From a bacterium (GTDB lineage: Bacteria; Patescibacteriota; Minisyncoccia; Phycocordibacterales; Phycocordibacteraceae), in contig JAHFMR010000006.1 of the NCBI GenBank assembly GCA_023267755.1, forward strand, positions 1 to 41,270: a stretch of 41,270 nucleotides of DNA, written 5' to 3'. This document shows positions 7,279 through 16,188 of this stretch, piece by piece. Position numbers and translations under genes: made by a program. Every line of letters starts with the position of its first letter. Positions within the stretch are counted from its first letter, which is position 1. A model generated the notes under the pieces. It was not told the DNA's origin and ran no database searches. It worked only from the letters and a program-made list of their open reading frames with translations.

Positions 7279-8237
7279 TAACTATTTATAAGTTGTTCCA
7301 GCTCGGCGGCGGTGTTCGCCTCCATCAGCTTGGCGCGCAGGTCGGCGGCGCCGGGATAGCCGGTGATAAATGCTTTGATGTGTTTCTTCAATATTGAAAA
7401 GTTCTTGGAGGGTCTAAGCTGTTCGAAGAGGCGAGCGAGCTCAGTAAGCGCCGCGAGCTTCTCGACAAGCGGTGTGTCCTCGCTCTTACGGCCAGCAAAG
7501 ACCCAGGGGTTCCCGAACATCCCGCGACCGATCATCACGCCGTCGCAATCGGTCTCTGCCGCGAGCCGCTTCCCTTCTTCGACACTTTGCACATCGCCAT
7601 TGCCGATAAGGAGCGTATCGGGAGCGAGCGCGTCTCGGAGTGCTACTGCCCGCTTCATACGCTCCCAGTCGGCAGGTACGAGCGAGAGCTCCTTGCGCGT
7701 GCGCAGGTGGAGCGTGAGCGTAGCCGGCTGTGCCAGAAGAATCGGCGTGAGCCATTCCTCAAGTGTCTCCTTGTGGTAGCCGATGCGCGTCTTCACCGAC
7801 ACTGGGAGCCCCGCGGTCTTAGCGACGGCGATAAGCTCCACTGCAAGCGCCGGCGTCTTGATGAGTGCGGCGCCTGCGCCCTGTCGCTCGATGGCTCTAT
7901 CGGGACAGCCCATATTAAGGTCAACGCCATCGAAGCCGAGTTCGGCGACAAGCTTCGCGGCGTACGCGACCATCTCGGGCTTGCTTGAGAATATTTGCGC
8001 GACGATCGGATGTTCTTGCTCACTGTAAACGAGGTCGCGCATCAGCGGATTTTCAGCATCCGGCATCTTGGCGATCTCGCGTGTATGATACAGCCCGTCA
8101 GCCGAGACGAACTCGGTCCAGAAAACGTCCGGCTTGCCACGCGTGGCGACGAGCGCGCGGAAGGCCGCGTCGGTGACGTCGGCCATCGGCGCCATCACGA
8201 AGAACGGCTTCGCCAAGCGATTCCAAAAAGATTCCAT
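7278..8237 (-). CDS. dus: tRNA-dihydrouridine synthase
   Basis: A 319-residue flavoprotein that reduces uridine to dihydrouridine in the tRNA D-loop. The TIM-barrel start PFFVMAPMADVTDAAFR, the motif DGVDLNMGCPDRAI with catalytic Cys111, and the phosphate-binding segment VMIGRGMFGNPW identify the family, and the length is normal. The ATG follows the ftsQ-like gene by 22 bases, so it is likely part of the serS-ftsQ-dus transcript. Confidence 0.93.
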   Translation of the reverse strand: MESFWNRLAKPFFVMAPMADVTDAAFRALVATRGKPDVFWTEFVSADGLYHTREIAKMPDAENPLMRDLVYSEQEHPIVAQIFSSKPEMVAYAAKLVAELGFDGVDLNMGCPDRAIERQGAGAALIKTPALAVELIAVAKTAGLPVSVKTRIGYHKETLEEWLTPILLAQPATLTLHLRTRKELSLVPADWERMKRAVALRDALAPDTLLIGNGDVQSVEEGKRLAAETDCDGVMIGRGMFGNPWVFAGRKSEDTPLVEKLAALTELARLFEQLRPSKNFSILKKHIKAFITGYPGAADLRAKLMEANTAAELEQLINS

Positions 8238-8259
8238 CGCTTTACCGTATCAGAAAGCG

Positions 8260-9108
8260 TTACGGTTTGCCTACCGCCTGCCTCTTTACGTAGACTCGCC
8301 CGTTAAAGCGCAGGTCAACATATTCAATCGAGCTATCAGCGAGATTGACACTCTTTTGCGCCGATACGAGCGCGGTGAAAGCGTCCTGCTCGTGGGCGAG
8401 CAAGTAGGTAATCCGCGTTCCACTCGCGAGGTAGTCATCCACCTCATCGCCTCTAATGGCAATGCCGGCAACTGACCCGCCGAGCGTCGCGAGCTGGCGC
8501 GCGAAATCAAATGTGGATGGCAGATCAAGCGCGTTTGGAAGTGTAGAGGTAAGAGGGTCGGCTACGTCACCGAGCGGCTCGTATACTGCAAAAGCGTTCA
8601 CTGGTTGGAGCGCACTCGTTGTGGCGAAGATGAATCCACTCGCGTCAAAGAGATAGCATGTCGACGAGGAAAATGTGCCCCTTGTGGTGAGCGGGGTCGA
8701 ACCACACCAGCGCGCGATAGGAACACGGTCACTTACCTTTATCGAGAGTCCAGTGAAGCCATTACGGAAGATGGAGACAGCCGCGATATCTGGGTGGAGC
8801 GCGATTATATCGGAACGGATGCGCGACGCTGGGAAAAAGAGTGTGGAGTCGCGTGGGATGAGCCCGAGATATTTCCCCTGCATCGCGAGTGTAGCGATGT
8901 CGGCATAGGATTGGTCTGCACCGTACATCTGCACGTGCGCGATGCGTAGCACGCTCTGATTCAGCTCGTAGATAATCCCTGCACAAAGTAGTAGTAAGAG
9001 GACGGCGAGGACAAACGGCATACGCCGACGTGTGCGACGACGACGCGCGGCGAGCGACTCGCGGCGCAGACTACTGTGCTTTTCCACCGAGGACAGTCTT
9101 ACCAACAT
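8260..9108 (-). CDS. ftsQ: FtsQ-like POTRA-domain cell-division protein
   Basis: From the ATG at 9108, 282 residues. A short basic cytoplasmic tail (RRRRTRRR) precedes one transmembrane helix (PFVLAVLLLLLCAGIIYEL). A POTRA-type domain follows (LRIAHVQMYGA, then ALHPDIAAVSIFRNGFTGLSIKVSDRVPIARW), the layout of FtsQ/DivIB, which joins the divisome at the membrane. The frame could extend upstream to 9210, but that would lie deep inside serS; 9108 overlaps serS by 38 bases and has a GAGG upstream. The family call rests on topology and POTRA pattern. Confidence 0.75.
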   Translation of the reverse strand: MLVRLSSVEKHSSLRRESLAARRRRTRRRMPFVLAVLLLLLCAGIIYELNQSVLRIAHVQMYGADQSYADIATLAMQGKYLGLIPRDSTLFFPASRIRSDIIALHPDIAAVSIFRNGFTGLSIKVSDRVPIARWCGSTPLTTRGTFSSSTCYLFDASGFIFATTSALQPVNAFAVYEPLGDVADPLTSTLPNALDLPSTFDFARQLATLGGSVAGIAIRGDEVDDYLASGTRITYLLAHEQDAFTALVSAQKSVNLADSSIEYVDLRFNGRVYVKRQAVGKP

Positions 9109-10387
9109 ACGGTACAAGCGCCTCGGGCACCTTAATCGTGCCGTCGGCTTGCTGATAGTTCTCAATAATCGCAATAAGAGTTCTGCCGATAGCAAAAGCG
9201 GTGGCATCATTCATGTGGACATGAGTCAATTCCCCTGCCTTATTTTTTATGCGCGTATTAAGACGACGTGCCTGATATCCTCCCATGTAATCGGAGGTTT
9301 GTGTTTCTCGATACGTATCTTGTCCCGGCATCCAGGTCTCAATGTCAAATTGGCGCTGGTCTGGCTTCCCCATGTCGCCTGTGCAAATCGCAACAACCTG
9401 ATACGGTAATCCGAGCGATTGCATAAGGTGTTCCTGTATAGCGACGAAAAATTCCTGTTCCTTATAACCATCTTCCGGTCGACTGAAGCTTTCGAGCTCA
9501 ATCTTATCGAATTGATGTTGTCGTAATATGCCACGTGTATCCTTACCGGCTGCCCCAGCCTCACGTCGAAAAGCTGTCGAATATCCCGCGTATCGGATCG
9601 GTAGACGTTCTTCTTCAATAATTTCATTCATATGCAGAGGACCAAGTGTATGCTCGGCGCTTCCGATGAGCACCAAGTCGTCTTTCTCGAAGAAATATCG
9701 TTCATCAATCGGATTGAGTCTGGCCATGCGCCCCATGATGTCACTACGCATAAATACTGGAGGAATAACTGGCACAAATGGTGTTAGTGATATATCTAGC
9801 CCGGCCTTTTGAGCAATTTTCGTAAGCTCGTCACGGGAAGTCAATATCTTGAGTGCGAACGAGATAAGCGCGAATTGCATCATTGCGAGATCGCCCTTGA
9901 TATACGCAAAGCGTGCACCAGAGACTTCGGCAGCACGCTCGGTATCTATGATTCCGAGATCTCTCCCAATATCCCAATGTGCTCTCGGTTTGAAATCGAA
10001 TTTCGTCGGCTCACCCCACTTGCGAATAACAATATTCCCCGATTCATCCGGACCGACAGGGGTGTCGGGAGATGGGATGTTCGGAACTGCGAGGAGCAAC
10101 TTTGTCCAATCTTTCAAGAGAGTTTGATAACGTTCTTCATTCTCGGTCATACCGTCCTTCAAATGCTTCATTGCTTCAAGAATTTTCTCGCGTTCTTGGC
10201 CGGTCGCACGTACAATCTCGTTGCTTCGGCGATTCTGTTCTGCCTTCTTGGCGTCGAGCTCTTGGCGGATAAGTTTGCGTTCATCATCAAGCTTCAGAAG
10301 CAAGTCTATATCGACCTCAACATTTTTCTTGGCCACAGCATCCTTTACGATGTCCGCGTTCTCTCTGATAAATTTAATGTCGAGCAT
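9071..10387 (-). CDS. serS: Seryl-tRNA synthetase
   Basis: A class II aminoacyl-tRNA synthetase that charges tRNA-Ser. The N-terminal tRNA-binding coiled coil begins MLDIKFIRENADIVKDAV and spans about 1-100. Motif 2 is FRREAGAAGKDTRGILRQHQF and motif 3 lies in FAIGRTLIAIIENYQ. I chose the ATG at 10387 over an in-frame GTG at 10393 because AGG lies five bases upstream of it. The length of 438 is normal. Its base composition looks more AT-rich than the flanking genes. dprA is divergent. Confidence 0.96.
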   Translation of the reverse strand: MLDIKFIRENADIVKDAVAKKNVEVDIDLLLKLDDERKLIRQELDAKKAEQNRRSNEIVRATGQEREKILEAMKHLKDGMTENEERYQTLLKDWTKLLLAVPNIPSPDTPVGPDESGNIVIRKWGEPTKFDFKPRAHWDIGRDLGIIDTERAAEVSGARFAYIKGDLAMMQFALISFALKILTSRDELTKIAQKAGLDISLTPFVPVIPPVFMRSDIMGRMARLNPIDERYFFEKDDLVLIGSAEHTLGPLHMNEIIEEERLPIRYAGYSTAFRREAGAAGKDTRGILRQHQFDKIELESFSRPEDGYKEQEFFVAIQEHLMQSLGLPYQVVAICTGDMGKPDQRQFDIETWMPGQDTYRETQTSDYMGGYQARRLNTRIKNKAGELTHVHMNDATAFAIGRTLIAIIENYQQADGTIKVPEALVPYVGKTVLGGKAQ

Positions 10388-10409
10388 GTGCACCTAGTAT
10401 ACTGCACCT

Positions 10410-11267
10410 ATGGAGATTCGAGAACTCGCGCGAGAGGAGTGGCCGGAACAACTGCTCGAGATACCCCAGATACCGGAGCGTCTGTGGACGCGCGGTACGC
10501 TCCCGCCGCCCGGGACAAAATTGCTCACCGTGGTGGGCAGTCGCGCGATGACGCGCTATGCCGAGGAGGCGTGTCAGAAGCTGATTAGCGGGCTCGCGGG
10601 CTATCCTATCTCTATCGTCTCCGGACTCGCACTCGGCATCGACACCTGTGCACACAAGGCCGCACTCGCCGCCGGGCTCCATACGCTCGTCGTCCCCGGC
10701 TCGGGCCTCGGCGACGAAGTGCTCTATCCGAGAAGCAATCGCACATTCGCTAAAGAGATTCTCGCGAAGGGCGGTGGATTCATTTCTGAATATCCGCCCG
10801 ACGAACCTTCGCGGGTCTATTACTTCCCCGAACGGAATCGGATTATGGTCGGCCTCTCAGACGCCGTGCTTCTGATTGAGGCGGGACAAAAGTCGGGAAC
10901 GCTTATCACCGCACGTCTCGCGAGCGAGTATAATCGCGAGCTCCTCTGTATTCCCCATCGCATCGGTGATCCGCACGCCTTCGGCGGACATCTCTTCCTC
11001 CGGCTCGGCGCGACGCTCGTCACCGAACCGCTCCACATCCTCGAGGCGCTTAAGATACCGCCGCGCGAGGGAGCCGCGCGAGGCGAGGCACCGCGCGACC
11101 TCGAAGAAGCCGAGCTAGTTATCTGGAATATGCTCGCCGAGCCCCAGCCACGCGATGAACTCTTGCGCAGCACGAAGCTGCCCGTGGGCGAAGCCTTGAC
11201 CGCACTTGTCGCGCTTGAGCTACGCGGACTCATTAAAGAAGAGTTTGGTGCGTGGCGTCGTATTTAG
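10410..11267 (+). CDS. dprA: DNA-processing protein DprA, short form
   Basis: Loads RecA on incoming single-stranded DNA during transformation. The 285-residue protein has the Rossmann-like core: VGSRAMT, SGLALGIDTCAHKAAL, YPRSN, ISEYPP and SGTLITARLA. A C-terminal winged-helix region follows (about 225-280, LVIWNMLAEPQP to LRGLIKEEFG). The N-terminal SAM domain of larger DprA proteins is absent. Between core and winged helix is a linker coded by three copies of CCGCGCGA. TATACT six bases before the ATG suggests a leaderless message. It starts the plus-strand run that includes topA, a common neighbour of dprA. Confidence 0.93.
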   Translation: MEIRELAREEWPEQLLEIPQIPERLWTRGTLPPPGTKLLTVVGSRAMTRYAEEACQKLISGLAGYPISIVSGLALGIDTCAHKAALAAGLHTLVVPGSGLGDEVLYPRSNRTFAKEILAKGGGFISEYPPDEPSRVYYFPERNRIMVGLSDAVLLIEAGQKSGTLITARLASEYNRELLCIPHRIGDPHAFGGHLFLRLGATLVTEPLHILEALKIPPREGAARGEAPRDLEEAELVIWNMLAEPQPRDELLRSTKLPVGEALTALVALELRGLIKEEFGAWRRI

Positions 11268-11292
11268 TTCGACTGTGTTCATCACAAGTAAT

Positions 11293-12063
11293 ATGAAAAT
11301 CTATTCCTGGAATATGCTGTACCGCAATAAGCGCCTCGATGAGGCCTTTACCTTTGTATCGAAGTCAGACTTCGATATTTTCTGTCTCCAAGAAGTGCCG
11401 GTTGAGTTCCTTGCACGCTTACGCACGCTCCCCTTCCATCTGGCAGAGACGATTGACGTCGAACGATTGCTCGGTGAAGTGAAGCGCAATCATCTTGTCA
11501 TTCTCTCTCGCAATGCTATCAAGAATCAAAGCGTCATCCCATTTCCTAATTATTGGCCGCTCTTACCGTGGCGCACCCACCTGTTCGTGCGTAGTATGCG
11601 ACCGTGGTTCTGGTCAAAGATTCAGAACCGCAGCGCGCTTTATGTAGATAGTATGGTCGGCGAGAGACTGGTGCGCGTGTTCAATTTACACACCGCCATC
11701 ACCCGAGTAGACTGGCGCATCCGCGAGTTCGAACAAACAATGGCCGAGCGCGACCCGACACTACCGACGATTGTCTGCGGTGACTTCAACGTGATGGAAT
11801 CTCCGAAAGTGTCGATATTGAATTGGCTCGTCGGCGGAAAGATAGGCGATGCGCTACGCTTTACGCGCGAGCGAACGCGTCTCGAGAAGCATTTTGTCGA
11901 ACACGAGCTGATGAATCCGCTTCGCGGAGTAACGACCCATCCCTTCTCGCGGAGTCAGCTCGACCACATCCTCGTCTCCAACTCTTTCTCAATACAAAAC
12001 GCCCTTGTCCTCAACGACCGCCACGGCTCTGACCATCATCCTATTTCTGTCGAAATCTTATAG
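11293..12063 (+). CDS. Endonuclease/exonuclease/phosphatase (EEP) family protein
   Basis: 256 residues from the ATG at 11293. All EEP catalytic motifs are visible in order: YSWNM, IFCLQEV with the metal-binding Glu, NLHTAI, CGDFN, SQLDHIL and GSDHHPI. The fold hydrolyses phosphodiesters, in DNA repair nucleases, phosphatases or lipid phosphodiesterases. The substrate cannot be told. There is no signal peptide, so it is probably cytoplasmic. It sits between dprA and topA on the same strand. Confidence 0.88.
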   Translation: MKIYSWNMLYRNKRLDEAFTFVSKSDFDIFCLQEVPVEFLARLRTLPFHLAETIDVERLLGEVKRNHLVILSRNAIKNQSVIPFPNYWPLLPWRTHLFVRSMRPWFWSKIQNRSALYVDSMVGERLVRVFNLHTAITRVDWRIREFEQTMAERDPTLPTIVCGDFNVMESPKVSILNWLVGGKIGDALRFTRERTRLEKHFVEHELMNPLRGVTTHPFSRSQLDHILVSNSFSIQNALVLNDRHGSDHHPISVEIL

Positions 12064-12069
12064 CTCCTC

Positions 12070-12098
12070 TTGACCATATATAGGTATGCGCGTTATGA
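12070..12098 (+). promoter_or_regulatory. Candidate topA promoter
   Basis: TTGACC and TTATGA with a 17-base spacer. The predicted start of transcription is within a few bases of the topA ATG at 12107, suggesting a leaderless message. Confidence 0.4.
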
Positions 12099-12106
12099 GT
12101 GAGTGA

Positions 12107-14536
12107 ATGAGTAACCGCTTACTTATCGTCGAGTCGCCCACCAAGGCGCGTACCATTGGCAATTATTTAGGCAAGGGCTATACGGTCCTCGCCTCGGTGG
12201 GCCACGTGCGCGACCTCCCCAAAACGAATAAAGACGCGGTAGATATTGAGGGCGGCTTTATCCCACGCTACGTAATCCCCGCCGAGAAGCGTGAGATAAT
12301 CGAGAAGATCCAGCATGCCGCCGCCAAGGCCGACGAGATCTATCTCGCGACCGACCCCGATCGCGAAGGCGAGGCTATCGCCTGGCACATTAAGGAGGTC
12401 GCCAAGCTGAAGAAGCCTAAGCGCGTCGCCTTCCACGAAATAACCAAGGCTGCTATCGAAGAGGCGCTTGCCCACCCGCGCACTATCGATGAACACTTGC
12501 GCGAGGCGCAAGAGGCACGGCGCGTACTCGATCGCATCGTCGGCTACGACCTCTCCGGTCTCATCTGGAAGAAGGTCCGCTACGGTCTCTCGGCCGGCCG
12601 CGTACAGAGCCCCGCGCTCCGCATCCTCGCTGAGCGCGAGCGCGAGATTAAAGCATTCATCCCGGTAACCTATTTCGTATTGAGCGCGCTCTTCCGCTCC
12701 AAGACCGGCGACCTCGCGACGACCTGTACCGAAGAGCCTAAGACGCGCGAGGAGGCCGATCGAATCGTAAACACGGGTCGAAGCGCCGCATGGAGCGTAG
12801 CCGATATAAACGAGCGCGCCGAAGAGCGTAACCCGCGACCGCCCTTCACCACCTCGACCCTCCAACAGACTGCGTCGACCCGGCTCGGCTTCGCCCCCTC
12901 ACGCACGATGCGTGCTGCGCAGAAGCTCTACGAGGCCGGTCATATCACCTATATGCGTACCGACTCGGTAAATCTTGGTGCAGAGGCTGTCGCGAAGATG
13001 GCGAGCGTTGTCGAGAAACAATTCGGCAAGGACTATGTGCAGGTGCGCGTCTATAAAACGACAAGTAAGAATGCGCAGGAAGCGCACGAAGCTGTCCGCC
13101 CCACCGACCCTTCTCACGAGCGCGCGGGCGCGACATCCGACGAGGTGGAGCTCTACGCGCTTATTCGCACTCGTGCGCTCGCCTCGCAGATGGCCGCTGC
13201 CAAGGTGATGCGCACGTCGGTGAGTGCGAAGGCCGACAAGGCAGATATTCCGTTCTTCACCGCGAACGGTTCGCGCACTCTCTTTCCTGGCTGGCTTGCG
13301 CTCGACACCGCTGCACGCGGTGAGGATGTCGAGCTCCCAAAGCTCGTTGTCGGCGACTCCCTCTCGCTCATCTCACTCGCAGCAGAGGAGAAGCAGACCG
13401 AGCCGCCAAATCGCTACACCGAAGCAGGGCTTATCAAGGAGCTGGAGAAACGTGGTATCGGCCGCCCTTCGACCTACGCGTCTATTATGAAGACGATTCA
13501 GGATCGCGGCTATGTAGAAAAGCTCGGCCGCGCACTGAAGCCCACTGCCACCGGTATGGTCGTCTCGGGCTGGCTCGAGGAACACTTCCCGCAGTACGTG
13601 AGCGACACCTTCACCGCCGAGATGGAGAACGAGCTCGATGAGATAGCACGCGGCGAGCGTGGCTACACACAAACACTGCAGGAATTTTATGGCCCCTTTG
13701 AGAAGGCGGTGCGTGCTAAGGATAAATTGCCTAAGGCCACATCGCTCGGCGATGTGCCAAGCGAATTCCCCTGCCCGCTGTGCGGCAGCCCGATGGAGTT
13801 TAAGCTCGGTCGTGGCGGTGTCTTTATGAGCTGTAAGAAGTATCCCGAATGCCTGGGCGCCCGCACCGAAGAAGGACTCGAGCTTAAGGGTGATGAGCCG
13901 ATCGGTGTGCACCCAGAAACTGGCGCACCTATTTATATAAAGACCGGAAGATTCGGCCCGTATGTTGAAATGGCTCTCCCAGAACCCGAATCAAGGTTCG
14001 ACCTTAAATCCGAATCCTCAAGGTCGAACCTTGATTCGGATGAAAAAGAATCGAAGAAGAAAACGCCGGCCAAACGTGGTAAGGGTCGCCCCAAAACGGC
14101 CGCCAAGCGCGCGAGCATCCCTGCCGGCACCGATCTTGCGGGTGTTACACTCGCCGATGCAGTGCGCTATCTCTCGCTCCCGCGCGAGCTGGGGATGCAC
14201 CCGAGTACCGGCAAACCCGTCTTCGCCTCAACCGGACGATTCGGTCCGTATGTCGGCAGCGACGGTGAGTTCCGCTCGCTCAAGGCCGCGGTCGGCGAAC
14301 CCTACACTATCACCCTCGACCAAGCACTCACGCTCCTCGCTGAGCCGAAGAAGCCGCCGAAGGGTGTTGAGATTGTACGAGAGATTGGCAAGCACCCGAA
14401 GACCGGCAAGGTCATCTCACTCTACAAGTCGAAGCAGGGTTACTTCCTCAAGAAAGGTCTCCGTCGTATTTATCTCCCTGATTCCGTCGCTCCCGACGCG
14501 CTCACTCCCCCAGAAGCAGCTGAATATTTGAAATAA
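12107..14536 (+). CDS. topA: DNA topoisomerase I
   Basis: Relaxes negative supercoils (type IA). The 809-residue protein has the Toprim domain (LLIVESPTKARTIGNYLG and the metal site ATDPDREGEAIAWH), the catalytic Tyr282 in ITYMRTDS, and GRPSTYASI. A single zinc ribbon follows (CPLCGSP with SCKKYPEC, about 559-585). The C-terminus carries repeats with the GRFGPYV signature. A low-complexity linker of about 627-670 separates two of these repeats; its first part is coded by a perfect inverted repeat (13986-14039) that looks inserted in frame, and the rest is Lys-rich. Confidence 0.96.
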   Translation: MSNRLLIVESPTKARTIGNYLGKGYTVLASVGHVRDLPKTNKDAVDIEGGFIPRYVIPAEKREIIEKIQHAAAKADEIYLATDPDREGEAIAWHIKEVAKLKKPKRVAFHEITKAAIEEALAHPRTIDEHLREAQEARRVLDRIVGYDLSGLIWKKVRYGLSAGRVQSPALRILAEREREIKAFIPVTYFVLSALFRSKTGDLATTCTEEPKTREEADRIVNTGRSAAWSVADINERAEERNPRPPFTTSTLQQTASTRLGFAPSRTMRAAQKLYEAGHITYMRTDSVNLGAEAVAKMASVVEKQFGKDYVQVRVYKTTSKNAQEAHEAVRPTDPSHERAGATSDEVELYALIRTRALASQMAAAKVMRTSVSAKADKADIPFFTANGSRTLFPGWLALDTAARGEDVELPKLVVGDSLSLISLAAEEKQTEPPNRYTEAGLIKELEKRGIGRPSTYASIMKTIQDRGYVEKLGRALKPTATGMVVSGWLEEHFPQYVSDTFTAEMENELDEIARGERGYTQTLQEFYGPFEKAVRAKDKLPKATSLGDVPSEFPCPLCGSPMEFKLGRGGVFMSCKKYPECLGARTEEGLELKGDEPIGVHPETGAPIYIKTGRFGPYVEMALPEPESRFDLKSESSRSNLDSDEKESKKKTPAKRGKGRPKTAAKRASIPAGTDLAGVTLADAVRYLSLPRELGMHPSTGKPVFASTGRFGPYVGSDGEFRSLKAAVGEPYTITLDQALTLLAEPKKPPKGVEIVREIGKHPKTGKVISLYKSKQGYFLKKGLRRIYLPDSVAPDALTPPEAAEYLK
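13986..14039. repeat. In-frame REP-like inverted repeat in topA
   Basis: Two perfect 20-base arms (13986-14005 and 14020-14039) around a 14-base spacer. Each arm contains the core AAGGTTCGACCTT or its complement, which differs at one base from AAGGTTCAACCTT found three times around and in the RAYT gene near 35134-35860. The element is read through in the topA frame (SRFDLKSE and SRSNLDSD) and lies in the linker between C-terminal repeats. Confidence 0.85.
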
Positions 14537-14579
14537 ATCTCCAAGAAAAAATCGTGCGGCAGGTGTATAGTGGAACTTT

Positions 14580-16178
14580 ATGACCACCGTCAAGGAGATT
14601 ATCGGCGAAATGAGAGGAGCCTCCTCTGGGGATATCGCCTATGTCGAGAAGGCTTACGAATATTCCAAAAAGGCACACGAGGGACAGACTCGTTACTCGG
14701 GCGAACCCTATTTTATCCACGCAGCCGCTACTGCTAAAGGGCTCGCCGAATACGGGATGGACGCTGTCACTATCGCCGCGGGCCTCCTGCACGACGCCGT
14801 AGAAGACGGGCGTGTCTCGCGCGAGGAGATGGAGAAGGAATTTGGGGCTGAACTTCTCTTTATCGTCGATGGGGTCACCAAACTCGGTACGCATAAATAT
14901 CACGGCGCCGAGCGGCACGCTGAGAGCCTTCGCCGCCTCTTGGTGGCTACCGCGAGCGACATCCGCGTACTTATCGTGAAGCTCGCTGATCGTAAACACA
15001 ATATGGAGACGCTCGAACACGTGCCCGAACATAAGCGGCGACGCATCGCACTCGAGACGCTTGAGATCTACGCCCCCATCGCTGATCGTCTCGGTATGGG
15101 GAAGATGAAGAGTATTCTCGAGGATCTTGCCTTCCCATATGTCGACCCCGACGCGGCGCGACACACCGCCGAGATGCTCAAGACAAAGGAACAAGAGAGT
15201 GAGGAGGGTCTCGCCAAGATGCAGAAGGAATTAAAGAAAGAGTTGGCAAAGAAGGGTGTCCAGCATTTCCGTACGAAGATTCGTATGAAAGGGCTTTGGA
15301 GTCTCCATCAGAAGCTGAAGCGGAAGCGCGACGATATTAATCTTATTCACGATATCGCCGCATTGCGAGTCATCGTACCCACGGTCGAGGATTGTTACGC
15401 AGCGCTCGGCGTTACTCACGCGCTCTATAAACCACTCCCAGGAAAGTTTAAGGACTATATCGCTTTCCCGAAACCAAACGGTTATCAGTCTATCCACACG
15501 ACGGTCGTCACTCCCGAAGCGGGAATCGTTGAGATTCAGATTCGTTCCGAAGAGATGCATCGGAACGCGCAATTCGGCATCGCATCACATATGTCCTACA
15601 AACAGCTCGGAAAAGGCGTCGTGAAGCTCGACAAAGAGACCCAGAAGAGCCGCTTCTCTGCTCTCTCATTCTCTTGGATACGCTCGCTCATTCCTTCGCT
15701 TATGAAGATTACAAAGAAGGAAAACGGGGTGAAGAGTGTTGCTTCAGTTCCGTCGTGGCTCGCCGAACTCGCCGAGGCGCACGCAGACATCGCCGGCTCT
15801 GAAGAGTTCGTCGCGGGACTGAAGGAGGACTTCTTCTCGCATCGCGTCTTCGTCTTTACCCCGAAGGGTGACGTAATAGACCTTCCTGCCGAGTCAACAC
15901 CGATCGATTTCGCCTACGCGATACACAGCGACCTCGGCGATCATATCCAGGGCGCCAAAGTAAACGGCAAGCTCGTCTCCTTTGAGACACCGCTTGGCAA
16001 TGGCGATATTGTCGAGATTATACGTCGCGATTCAGCTCACCCCTCGGCAAAGTGGCTCGAGACCGCGCGCACCGCTATAGCGCGCCGACATATCCGCAAC
16101 GCCCTTGGTATGACCGAAGCGCCAAAGCCCTCTCGACGCCGACACTCGCATACGCGAAAGCGTAGTCCCGGACACTAA
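14580..16178 (+). CDS. RelA/SpoT homologue, (p)ppGpp synthetase/hydrolase
   Basis: 532 residues. An HD hydrolase domain has HDAVED with His71-Asp72 and further metal ligands around KLADRKHNM. The synthetase domain contains LRVIVPTVEDCYAALG and FKDYIAFPKPNGYQSIHTTV. A TGS domain follows (VFVFTPKGDVIDLP to GDIVEII, about 422-485). The ACT and zinc-finger regions of long RSH proteins are missing; the tail is short and basic. Both active sites look intact, so it should make and degrade the stringent-response alarmone. TATAGT is eight bases before the ATG. Confidence 0.92.
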   Translation: MTTVKEIIGEMRGASSGDIAYVEKAYEYSKKAHEGQTRYSGEPYFIHAAATAKGLAEYGMDAVTIAAGLLHDAVEDGRVSREEMEKEFGAELLFIVDGVTKLGTHKYHGAERHAESLRRLLVATASDIRVLIVKLADRKHNMETLEHVPEHKRRRIALETLEIYAPIADRLGMGKMKSILEDLAFPYVDPDAARHTAEMLKTKEQESEEGLAKMQKELKKELAKKGVQHFRTKIRMKGLWSLHQKLKRKRDDINLIHDIAALRVIVPTVEDCYAALGVTHALYKPLPGKFKDYIAFPKPNGYQSIHTTVVTPEAGIVEIQIRSEEMHRNAQFGIASHMSYKQLGKGVVKLDKETQKSRFSALSFSWIRSLIPSLMKITKKENGVKSVASVPSWLAELAEAHADIAGSEEFVAGLKEDFFSHRVFVFTPKGDVIDLPAESTPIDFAYAIHSDLGDHIQGAKVNGKLVSFETPLGNGDIVEIIRRDSAHPSAKWLETARTAIARRHIRNALGMTEAPKPSRRRHSHTRKRSPGH

Positions 16179-16188
16179 TGTATTCGCA

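Noticed and set aside
8136-8147. Palindrome GCCACGCGTGGC in dus
   Set aside because: It codes for conserved Dus residues (TRGKP) and has no spacer or copies, so chance is enough.
11069-11100. Three copies of CCGCGCGA in dprA
   Set aside because: Short direct repeats in an Ala/Arg/Pro linker with no inverted structure; kept only as a note in the dprA entry.
12167-12865. Open frame on the minus strand within topA
   Set aside because: An antisense shadow of a conserved gene; no motif or start signal.
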